Shown here piece after piece: positions 1-6,903 of a stretch of 35,307 nt of DNA (position 1 is its first letter; each line of letters begins with the position of its first letter). Location of the stretch: positions 2,640,410 through 2,675,716 of the forward strand of contig NZ_JACHUZ010000013.1 in assembly GCF_019903425.1 (NCBI RefSeq), written 5' to 3'. A program made the position numbers and the translations under genes. The notes beneath the pieces were generated by a model. The model saw only the letters and a program-made list of their open reading frames with translations. It was not told where the DNA came from and did no database searches. Source of the DNA: Vreelandella halophila (GTDB lineage: Bacteria; Pseudomonadota; Gammaproteobacteria; Pseudomonadales; Oleiphilaceae).

Positions 1-359
1 TCCTGAAGGCGGCTGGATGAGCGGGCAATCTCCTCGAAGTTCTTGGGCAGGAAATCCACCGCCCCCGCCTCGAGGGCGTCCAGCGTCACGCGTGCCCCCT
101 CGTAGGTGAGCGAGGAGAACATCAGAACCGGTGTGGGGCGGGTTTCCATGATCTTCCGGACTGCCGTGATGCCGTCCATTACCGGCATCTCGTAGTCCAT
201 GGTGACCACATCCGGACGGTGTTTCTCCACCAGGCTCAGGGCCTCCTGCCCATTGGTGGCAGTGGCCACGACCTGCAGTTCGCCGGTGGCGGAGAGGATC
301 TCTGTCAGGCGTTTTCGGAAAAACCCGGAATCATCAACAACAAGGACGGAAACCGTCAT
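1..359 (-). CDS. cheB: CheB, chemotaxis protein-glutamate methylesterase (5' part, runs off left edge)
   Basis: The visible 119 codons encode a receiver domain: an acidic pair in VLVVDDS at residues 5-11, the phospho-acceptor Asp in [12 protein letters not shown], a Ser pair in the MFSSLTYEG stretch, and the Lys of DFLPKNF. This order and the position directly after cheA are typical of CheB, whose C-terminal methylesterase domain (outside the window) removes methyl groups from chemoreceptors after CheA-dependent phosphorylation. The start is the ATG at 357-359, preceded by GGAG seven bases upstream. cheA ends 62 bases before it, so co-transcription is likely. Only the N-terminal domain is seen, so a stand-alone or other receiver-effector protein cannot be fully excluded. 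Confidence 0.88.
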   Translation of the reverse strand, partial: MTVSVLVVDDSGFFRKRLTEILSATGELQVVATATNGQEALSLVEKHRPDVVTMDYEMPVMDGITAVRKIMETRPTPVLMFSSLTYEGARVTLDALEAGAVDFLPKNFEEIARSSSRLQ

Positions 360-421
360 CCAAGACTCCAATCACTGGGTCCGGCCCTCGGTGCTGCTGC
401 GCCGGTGAGACGGACTAATTA

Positions 422-2647
422 TCAGGCGTAATGCTGGAGGAGGCTGGGCACATCAAGAATCAGCGCGATGGTGCCATCCCCGGTGATGGTGGCCCCGGCC
501 ATGCCCGCCGTTCCCTGGAGCATCTTGCCCAGCGGCTTGATGACCACCTCTTCCTGACCGATCAGCTGGTCGACCACAAAGCCCACGCGCTTGGTACCGA
601 CCGCGACCACCACTACATGGGCGTCGGTATCGTCGGTCTCGACGGAGGCACCCTCAACCAGCCATTTCTTGATGTAGAACAGCGGGTACACGTGATCCCG
701 GACCACGATGCACTCACGCCCGTCCACGATGTTCTTCTTGCTGAGATCGAGATGGAAGATCTCGACCACGTTCACCAGCGGCAGCGCAAACGGCTGATTC
801 TCGAGCTTCACCATCAGGGTTGGCATGATCGCCAGGGTCAGCGGCACCTTGATTACGATGCGCGACCCACGCCCAAGCTCCGAGTCGATATCGATGGAGC
901 CGTTGAGCTGGTTGATCTTGGTCTTGACCACATCCATGCCCACACCACGGCCTGAGACATCGGATATCTCGGTCTTGGTGGAGAAGCCCGGAGCGAAGAT
1001 CAGCTGGTAGCATTCGTTCTCCGTCAGGCGATCCGCCGCCTCCTGCTCGTACACGCCCTTCTCAACTGCCTTGCGCCGCAGGGCCTCAGGGTCCATGCCG
1101 CCGCCATCATCCTCGATCACCAACTGGATGTGGTCGCCTTCCTGCTCCGCGGACAGTGCCACGCGGCCGACGCGCGGCTTGCCGTTACGCTCGCGCTCAT
1201 CCGGCATCTCCACGCCATGGTCCACGGCGTTGCGCACCAGATGCACCAGCGGGTCGGACAGGGCCTCGACGAGGTTCTTGTCGAGGTCAGTGTCCTCACC
1301 GCTCATGCTGAGGTTCACTTCCTTCTCCAGGCTGCGGGCCAGATCCCGGACAACCCGGGGGAAGCGCCCGAACACCTTCTTGATCGGCTGCATCCGGGTC
1401 TGCATCACGGAGGACTGCAGATCCCCGGTGACCACATCCAGGTTCGAGACCGTCTTCTGCACGCGCCCGTCTTCCAGCTCATCACTGAGGCGCTTGAGCC
1501 GGTTACGGATGAGCACCAACTCACCCACCATGTTCATGATGTCATCAAGACGACGGGTGTCGACCCTGACCGTGGACTCCGCGGCCGCGGCAGCCTGGTC
1601 CTTGCCGCCACCCCCGCCACCTCCGGCGGCGGGTTTCTGTTCGCCACCACTCCTGCTGCCACCACCGGCGCCTCCTCCCGCCGCAGGAGTCTGTCCTTTG
1701 GATGCGGTTTTTTCCGCAGGGGCCGAGGCGTCAGGTGCTGCCGGGGTTCCAGGAGCTTCCCCGGCGGCTGCAGGGGCTTCAGAAACTTCAGGCTGTGACG
1801 GCTCAGGCTGGCTGGTACTTCCGGTGGTCTCCGGCTTGAACTGGCCAGGGCCATGCAGTTCATCCAGCAGGGATTCGAATTCATCCTCACTGATCTCGTC
1901 ATCATCACCCGAGGAGGACTCGTTCCCCGCACTGCCCTGATCGCCACCACTGCCAGAGCTCACCGCTTGCGGCGCGGGGGGCGCACCGGCGTGCTGGCCC
2001 TCACCATGGAGCTGATCCAGAAGCGCTTCGAATTCGTCCTCGCTAATCTCATCGTCACCACCGGAGGAGCTCTCCGACTGGGCCGGTTCAGCGGACTGTG
2101 ACTCACCCTGGCCGCCCTGATCCTTAGGATCGATCGCATCAAGCAGCTGCTCGAATTCATCGTCGGTGATATCCCCTTCCTGATCCCCGCTCTGTGCTGC
2201 TGACTGCTGCTGGCCCCCTGCGGGCCGGGCGGTTCCAGTACCTCCGCCGTCCTCACTTTCCGGTTTCGCCAGCCGGGCCAGCTGTTCCAGAAGCTGCGGG
2301 TCGGCGGGTGTTGGCGCCTCGCGGCTGCGGACCTCGTCAAACTGGGTATTGACTACGTCCAGTGCCTTCAGCACCACATCCATCAGGTTGGAATCGACCG
2401 TGCGCCCACCGTTGCGCAGCGTATCGAACACATTCTCGGCCTTGTGGCAGCAGTCCACCAGAGCGTCAAGCTGCATGAAACCAGCACCGCCCTTGACGGT
2501 ATGGAACCCCCGGAAAATGGCATTCAGAAGATCCGTATCATCCGGGTTGTTCTCAAGTTCCACCAGCTGCTCAGAAAGCTGCTCAAGTATCTCACCGGAC
2601 TCAACCAGGAAGTCCTGGAGGATCTCTTCGTCCGCATCCAACGCCAT
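422..2647 (-). CDS. cheA: CheA, chemotaxis sensor histidine kinase
   Basis: This is the central kinase of chemotaxis; it phosphorylates CheY and CheB in response to receptors. The 741 residues read as: a P1 Hpt domain (about 1-110) with the phosphorylated His49 in GFHTVKGGAGF; a long low-complexity linker (about 125-355); a dimerisation domain from about 358 (TRRLDDIMNMVGELV); an ATPase domain with the N box at 465-478 (PLVHLVRNAVDHGV), DDGGGMD at 513-519 and GRGVGMDVV at 567-574; and a CheW-like P5 domain from about 605 to the end. The linker carries three copies of an acidic motif at residues 159-177, 200-218 and 251-269, and I see no folded P2 domain in it. The start ATG lies just downstream of cheZ (11-base gap), with AAGGAGA before it. 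Similar motifs occur, from memory, in Pseudomonas-type CheA. Confidence 0.97.
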   Translation of the reverse strand: MALDADEEILQDFLVESGEILEQLSEQLVELENNPDDTDLLNAIFRGFHTVKGGAGFMQLDALVDCCHKAENVFDTLRNGGRTVDSNLMDVVLKALDVVNTQFDEVRSREAPTPADPQLLEQLARLAKPESEDGGGTGTARPAGGQQQSAAQSGDQEGDITDDEFEQLLDAIDPKDQGGQGESQSAEPAQSESSSGGDDEISEDEFEALLDQLHGEGQHAGAPPAPQAVSSGSGGDQGSAGNESSSGDDDEISEDEFESLLDELHGPGQFKPETTGSTSQPEPSQPEVSEAPAAAGEAPGTPAAPDASAPAEKTASKGQTPAAGGGAGGGSRSGGEQKPAAGGGGGGGKDQAAAAAESTVRVDTRRLDDIMNMVGELVLIRNRLKRLSDELEDGRVQKTVSNLDVVTGDLQSSVMQTRMQPIKKVFGRFPRVVRDLARSLEKEVNLSMSGEDTDLDKNLVEALSDPLVHLVRNAVDHGVEMPDERERNGKPRVGRVALSAEQEGDHIQLVIEDDGGGMDPEALRRKAVEKGVYEQEAADRLTENECYQLIFAPGFSTKTEISDVSGRGVGMDVVKTKINQLNGSIDIDSELGRGSRIVIKVPLTLAIMPTLMVKLENQPFALPLVNVVEIFHLDLSKKNIVDGRECIVVRDHVYPLFYIKKWLVEGASVETDDTDAHVVVVAVGTKRVGFVVDQLIGQEEVVIKPLGKMLQGTAGMAGATITGDGTIALILDVPSLLQHYA
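1841..2173 (-). repeat. Three copies of a short acidic motif in the CheA linker
   Basis: The CheA linker contains GDITDDEFEQLLDAID (bases about 2117-2173), EISEDEFEALLDQLHG (1994-2050) and EISEDEFESLLDELHG (1841-1897). Copies 2 and 3 are nearly identical, including a following G-x-G-Q, and copy 1 is more diverged. Spacing is 41 and 51 residues, with Ser/Gly/Pro/Gln-rich sequence between. The core pattern D/E-E-F-E-x-L-L-D resembles the FliM N-terminus (LSQDEIDALLHG) and the CheZ C-terminus (DEVDDLLSSLGF). A docking role for CheY or CheB is inferred from this likeness. Confidence 0.85.
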
Positions 2648-2658
2648 GCAACGTCTCC

Positions 2659-3444
2659 TTAAAAGCCGAGACTGGACAGCAGGTCGTCAACCTCGTCCTG
2701 TCCGGAAACCACATCCTGCTGCGAGTCGTCGATCTGGGGACCCTCGCCCCTGCTGCTCACTGCGTCTTCCTGACTGCCTTCTTCCTGATCATGAACCAAA
2801 CCAGTAATCCTATCCACATCACTGGCCATGACCATCAACTTCACCAGGTGATCCTCCACCTCCTTCACCAGCGAGGTCACACGCTGGATGACCTGGCCGG
2901 TAAGGTCCTGGAAGTCCTGCGCCAGCAGGATTTCGGAAAGATTGCCGTGCAGCCGGTCCGAGTCCGAAACGATACGATCCAGAAAAGCATCGATCCGCCG
3001 GTACAGTTCACGGAACTCGGAAGGCTTCATCTCGCGCCGGCGCAGCCTTCCCCAGTCCTCCCGGATGGCATTGGCCTCCTCGCGCAGGTTGGAGGCCACC
3101 GGCATGGTGTCCTCGACCAAGTCCATGGTCTTGTTGGCCGAGCGGCTGGTCAGCTGAACAACGTAATCCAGGCGGTCAGAAGCATCCGCCATTTTGGACA
3201 GCTCTTCCTGCTGCTCACGGTTTTCCGCCTTGATCTCAAAATTGCGCAGTGCTTCATGGAGGCTGCGTGTCAGGCGGCCAACCTCGCGATAAAGGCTGCG
3301 ATCGCGCACCTCGCCCAGCTCAGCGATACGTTGCATGGCCTCGCTGATATTGCCCTGGTCAAGGGCTTCCTTGAGGCCAGTGGCGTGCTCTTTGAGCTCA
3401 TCCGCCACTTCCTCGGTAATGTCTTCCCGGTTGAGCTCACTCAT
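2659..3444 (-). CDS. cheZ: CheZ, CheY-phosphate phosphatase
   Basis: CheZ removes the phosphate from CheY and so ends the signal to the motor. The 261-residue product is mostly helical. It holds the signature LLAQDFQDLTGQVIQRV at residues 173-189, with a conserved Gln (Gln184) of the catalytic region, and ends in the CheY-binding tail DEVDDLLSSLGF (250-261), close to the E. coli tail. A longer reading to 3531 exists, but its first 29 residues are Arg/Ser-rich and overlap cheY. The ATG at 3442-3444 with AGGTG upstream gives the normal family N-terminus. It sits between cheY (16 bases upstream) and cheA (11 bases downstream). Confidence 0.95.
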   Translation of the reverse strand: MSELNREDITEEVADELKEHATGLKEALDQGNISEAMQRIAELGEVRDRSLYREVGRLTRSLHEALRNFEIKAENREQQEELSKMADASDRLDYVVQLTSRSANKTMDLVEDTMPVASNLREEANAIREDWGRLRRREMKPSEFRELYRRIDAFLDRIVSDSDRLHGNLSEILLAQDFQDLTGQVIQRVTSLVKEVEDHLVKLMVMASDVDRITGLVHDQEEGSQEDAVSSRGEGPQIDDSQQDVVSGQDEVDDLLSSLGF

Positions 3445-3460
3445 GCTGTCTACACCTGGT

Positions 3461-3832
3461 TCACTCGACACGTTCAAAGATCTTCTCGATCTTGTCCTTG
3501 AGGACCGCGGCCGTGAACGGCTTGACCACATAGCCGTTCACCCCCGCCTGGGCGGCGGCCACGATCTGGTCCCGCTTGGCCTCAGCGGTCACCATCAGAA
3601 TGGGAAGATGTTTGAGATTCTCGTCCGCCCGGACTGCCTGAAGCAGCTCCATGCCGCTCATGCCGGGCATGTTCCAATCGGTCACCAGAAAGTCGAACTT
3701 GCCGTTGCGCAGCATGGGCAGCGCGGTATTACCATCATCCGCCTCCTCGATGTTGTTGAAGCCGAGGTCGCGCAGCAGGTTCCTCACGATCCGTCTCATC
3801 GTGGAGAAATCATCCACAACAAGAATCTTCAT
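3461..3832 (-). CDS. cheY: CheY, chemotaxis response regulator
   Basis: This single-domain receiver, when phosphorylated by CheA, binds FliM and FliN at the flagellar switch and changes rotation. The 123 residues contain the acidic pair D7-D8, phospho-acceptor Asp52 in [12 protein letters not shown], Thr82 and Lys104 in YVVKPF. The stretch [14 protein letters not shown] is almost the same as in E. coli CheY. I chose the ATG at 3830-3832. An in-frame TTG at 3854-3856 would add eight residues (MEAVLDKN) and cannot be ruled out, because the clear GGAGG overlaps that start. The 111-base gap after fliA makes a separate promoter possible. Confidence 0.96.
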   Translation of the reverse strand: MKILVVDDFSTMRRIVRNLLRDLGFNNIEEADDGNTALPMLRNGKFDFLVTDWNMPGMSGMELLQAVRADENLKHLPILMVTAEAKRDQIVAAAQAGVNGYVVKPFTAAVLKDKIEKIFERVE

Positions 3833-3884
3833 GTTCTTGTCCAAAACAGCCTCCAAACACTCCGGTTGTTGTCACGTCTGCCTG

Positions 3885-3900
3885 AGCGGCCCGTGCACCA
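3885..3900 (-). promoter_or_regulatory. Weak sigma-54-like site upstream of cheY
   Basis: In the fliA-cheY gap the minus strand reads TGGTGCACGGGCCGCT. The GG and GC dinucleotides have the exact ten-base spacing of a -24/-12 promoter, but the -12 element is CCGCT rather than TTGCT. It may be chance in GC-rich DNA. I found no convincing sigma-28 site in the same gap. Confidence 0.22.
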
Positions 3901-3943
3901 ACACTCACTTTCACAGTCTAGACGTTTGTTGCGATCTCACCAG

Positions 3944-4675
3944 TCAGCCTCCAGTGCGCTCGAGCATGCGCGCCCTCAACCGGGCCGCGGCCTGGCCGTG
4001 GATCTGGCTCACGCGGGATTCACTGACCTCAAGAACCGCTCCGATTTCCTTGAGGTTGAGTTCCTCCTGATAGTACAGCGACAGCACCAGACGCTCCCTT
4101 TCCGGCAGGCGCTCAATCTCTCCGGTCAGGGCGCTTCGGAAATCCGCATCCTGAAGTTCACCCTCGGGTCCGTCCTGTGGGGCTTGGTCATTGATGTGCT
4201 CGTTCTTCTCGGTCAGCTCATCCAGGCTGAACAGCCGACCGGTGGTCGCATCACTGGCCCGGCTGTGGTAATCGTCCAGCGATACCCCGAGTTCCCCTGC
4301 GATTTCCGCGTCCTTGGCATCACGGCCTTCACGCGCCTCGATGGTCTGGATCGCCTCCGAGATGCGGCGTGCATTGCGGTGCACTGAGCGCGGCACCCAA
4401 TCGCCCCGGCGGATCTCGTCCACGATGGCGCCGCGGATACGGATCCCCGCATAGGTCTCAAAGGTCGCCCCCTGGCCGGACTCGTACCGGCGCGCCGCCT
4501 CCAGAAGCCCAATCATGCCGGCCTGCATCAGGTCCTCGAGCTGGATATGCTCGGGCAGGCGCACCATCAGATGCAACGCGATTTTCTTGACCAGCGGCAT
4601 GTGGGTCTCCACGAGCTCGTCCACATCCGCCCGGCGGGTCTGCGTGTAGAGATCCAGCGGCCCGGACTGCGTCAT
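3944..4675 (-). CDS. fliA: FliA, flagellar sigma factor (sigma-28)
   Basis: FliA directs RNA polymerase to late flagellar and chemotaxis promoters and is held back by FlgM until the hook is complete. The 243 residues are the usual FliA length. Region 2 includes HMPLVKKIALHL and the core-binding stretch LEDLMQAGMIGLLEA, then TFETYAGIRIRGAIVDEIR. Region 4 contains LPERERLVLSLYYQEELNL, followed by the -35-binding helix-turn-helix IGAVLEVSESRVSQIHGQA. The ATG has GGGAG upstream. It is the last gene of the flhA-flhF-flhG-fliA group, 46 bases after flhG. Confidence 0.97.
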   Translation of the reverse strand: MTQSGPLDLYTQTRRADVDELVETHMPLVKKIALHLMVRLPEHIQLEDLMQAGMIGLLEAARRYESGQGATFETYAGIRIRGAIVDEIRRGDWVPRSVHRNARRISEAIQTIEAREGRDAKDAEIAGELGVSLDDYHSRASDATTGRLFSLDELTEKNEHINDQAPQDGPEGELQDADFRSALTGEIERLPERERLVLSLYYQEELNLKEIGAVLEVSESRVSQIHGQAAARLRARMLERTGG

Positions 4676-4721
4676 GGTTTGGCCACTCCCGTAAGCCCCT
4701 GCTCAAGGATGGAACGCCCTG

Positions 4722-5528
4722 TCAGTCCTGCACAAGCCGTTCAACAAAAAATTCAAGATGGCCCCTTGGCGATGATGGCAGCGGCCACTGGTCCACCTTC
4801 CTGGCCAGCTCCCGGAACGCCTGGGAGGCCTTCGCCCCCGGGTATACGTCCATGACGGCTTTCTGGCGCCGCACCGCTTTCTTGACCGAGTCATCAAGGG
4901 GGATAGTGCCCACGTACTGCAGGGCCACATCCAGGAACCTCTCGGTAACCCGGTAAAGCTTGTCGTAGACCGCCTTACCATCCTGCTCGGTACGCACCAT
5001 GTTTGCCAGAACCCGGAACCGGTGGGTGTCATAATCCCGGTTCATCAGCTTGATCAGCGCGTAGGTGTCGGTGATGGAAGTGGGCTCGTCGTTGACCACC
5101 AGAATCATCTCCTGGGAGGCCCGAAGAAAACTGACCACGGATTCCGAGATGCCCGCCGCTGTATCCACAATGAGTACGTCGATATCGTCGCCGAGTTCAC
5201 TGAACGCGGAAATCAGCCCAGCGTGCTCCATGTGGCTGAGGTTGGTCATGCGCTGGGTGCCGGACGAGGCCGGTACAATGCGGATCCCCCCGGGACCATC
5301 GACGAGAATGTCACTGAGCGTACACTCACCGGCGAGCACATCGGAGATGTTGTAGGTGGCGGTGATCCCCAGAAGCACATCGATGTTGGCAAGACCCAGG
5401 TCGGCGTCAAGCACAACCACCCGCTGGCCCATCTCACAGAGCGCGATGCCGAGATTGACCGAGACGTTGCTCTTGCCGACGCCGCCCTTGCCACCAGTGA
5501 CCGCGATCACCTGTACCGGTTTACTCAT
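4722..5528 (-). CDS. flhG: FlhG (FleN), MinD-like ATPase controlling flagellar number
   Basis: This MinD/ParA-family ATPase limits the number of polar flagella. In Pseudomonas and Vibrio it also restrains the master regulator FleQ/FlrA. The 268 residues begin with the deviant Walker A motif GGKGGVGKS (12-20), followed by DADLGLANID (41-50) and the Walker B-type VDTAAGIS (121-128). The C-terminal membrane-targeting helix expected in the family is probably within the last 40 residues. It follows flhF by 59 bases, the usual pairing, and precedes fliA. The ATG is preceded by GGGAGAG. Confidence 0.95.
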   Translation of the reverse strand: MSKPVQVIAVTGGKGGVGKSNVSVNLGIALCEMGQRVVVLDADLGLANIDVLLGITATYNISDVLAGECTLSDILVDGPGGIRIVPASSGTQRMTNLSHMEHAGLISAFSELGDDIDVLIVDTAAGISESVVSFLRASQEMILVVNDEPTSITDTYALIKLMNRDYDTHRFRVLANMVRTEQDGKAVYDKLYRVTERFLDVALQYVGTIPLDDSVKKAVRRQKAVMDVYPGAKASQAFRELARKVDQWPLPSSPRGHLEFFVERLVQD

Positions 5529-5587
5529 GCGGAATGGGCTCTCCCGTCCTGTTGCTGTTGCATTGTGAGGAGACGCCCGATCCCATG

Positions 5588-6877
5588 TCAGGCGCCTTCG
5601 GCCATGGCGCTTTCACCGCGGTTAAGCGCCTGGTGACGGCGCACCGCCTGCTTGACCAGATCCCCGGAACCCGCGCGGTGCAGGTCATCGGGAATCTTCT
5701 GACCGTTGGTGTAGAATGCGACGGGCAGCCGACTCTGCGCCGCAAAGCCCACCACTTCGCCCAGAGTCAGGGCCTCGTCTGTTTTGGTCAGGATGCAGCC
5801 CGCCAACCCGACTGCATTATAGCAATGCCACGTCGATTGCATAATGCGCGGCTGGCTTGTCGCCGAAATCAACAGGTAGGGCCGCACTGGATGGCGACTG
5901 CTAACCAGCTCCTCAATCTGCTCCTGCCAACCCCGGTCGGCCGCCGTGAGGCCCGCCGTATCGATCAGGATCAGCTTGCGGTCCGACAGATCATCCAGAA
6001 TGGCGTCCAGGCTGTTGGCTTCGTCCACCACCCGCACCGGCACATTCAGAATGCGGCCGAATACGAACAGCTGCTCATGGGCTGCTACACGATAGCGGTC
6101 CGTGGTCACCAGCGCCAGCTGTTCCGCCCCATGACGCAGAACAAACTGCGCCGCCATCTTGCCGATGGTGGTGGTCTTACCGGAGCCGGTGGGCCCGAGC
6201 AGGGCATAGATGCCACCACGCTCCAGTGGATTCTCCCGCGCGGTTTCCACCCGGGCCGCAAGCGCCTTAAGCGCGCTTTTCCAGCCAGCGTCCAACCGCC
6301 CCTGACCATGTTCGGCAGCCAGCTCGCGGCCCTGATCGCGCGGCAGCCCCAGATCCTGGAGCCGATCCGACAACCGCTGCTCCACCACGCCCTGAGTCTT
6401 TTCACCGGGTTTCGAGGTGCCCTGCTGGCCACTCATCTGCTGCAGCATATCCCTCAGGGAATGGATCTCAGCACGCATGGAGCTCAGCGCATCCCCCGAT
6501 TCACCCGGCGACCTGGTGTTTTCCATCTCAACCTCCGGCTCCGCGCCGCCCACGGCCGCTGGCCCCACCGGTTCCTGACTGTGGTGCGAGCGCTGCTGCA
6601 CCTCGCTGATGTGGGCCCGGGATTTCGCCATGGCCTCTTCCAGCTTACGGTGTTTCTCCGCCTGAAGCTCAGCCAGACGCGAGGCGTTGGCCTTGTCCTC
6701 GTCCGCCACGCCCAGCTGGCTCCGCACCTCGCCTTCGTCGTAATCCAGTGCCGTCACGATTTCGACGCCGTCCTCAACCCGCTTGCTCGAGAGGATCACC
6801 GCGTCATCACCCATCTGGCTGCGGACCATCCGCAGGGCCTCGGGCATGGAAGGAGCAAAAAAGCGTTTGACTTGCAT
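5588..6877 (-). CDS. flhF: FlhF, SRP-type GTPase for polar flagellar placement
   Basis: FlhF is a signal-recognition-particle-family GTPase that marks the cell pole where the flagellum is built. The 429 residues show a short N-terminal domain starting MQVKRFFAPS, a charged variable B region (about 50-165), and an NG domain. The G domain has the P-loop GPTGSGKT at 228-235, TTDRYR at 258-263, DTAGL at 306-310 and the base-recognition motif TKTD at 364-367. FYTNGQKIPDDL near 388-399 is a family signature. The ATG has GGAGG nine bases upstream. It lies 26 bases after flhA and directly ahead of its regulator flhG. Confidence 0.96.
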   Translation of the reverse strand: MQVKRFFAPSMPEALRMVRSQMGDDAVILSSKRVEDGVEIVTALDYDEGEVRSQLGVADEDKANASRLAELQAEKHRKLEEAMAKSRAHISEVQQRSHHSQEPVGPAAVGGAEPEVEMENTRSPGESGDALSSMRAEIHSLRDMLQQMSGQQGTSKPGEKTQGVVEQRLSDRLQDLGLPRDQGRELAAEHGQGRLDAGWKSALKALAARVETARENPLERGGIYALLGPTGSGKTTTIGKMAAQFVLRHGAEQLALVTTDRYRVAAHEQLFVFGRILNVPVRVVDEANSLDAILDDLSDRKLILIDTAGLTAADRGWQEQIEELVSSRHPVRPYLLISATSQPRIMQSTWHCYNAVGLAGCILTKTDEALTLGEVVGFAAQSRLPVAFYTNGQKIPDDLHRAGSGDLVKQAVRRHQALNRGESAMAEGA

Positions 6878-6903
6878 GGCAGGGAACCTCCGCCGCCGTC
6901 AGT

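Noticed and set aside
1534-1950. Low-complexity GC repeats as a possible repeat element
   Set aside because: They are the Gly/Ala/Pro linker of CheA in the coding frame; no unit repeats at the DNA level and no array structure.
3833-3943. Sigma-28 promoter before cheY
   Set aside because: A TAAA-like and a GCCG-like element exist, but the spacing is about three bases too long and the matches are poor.
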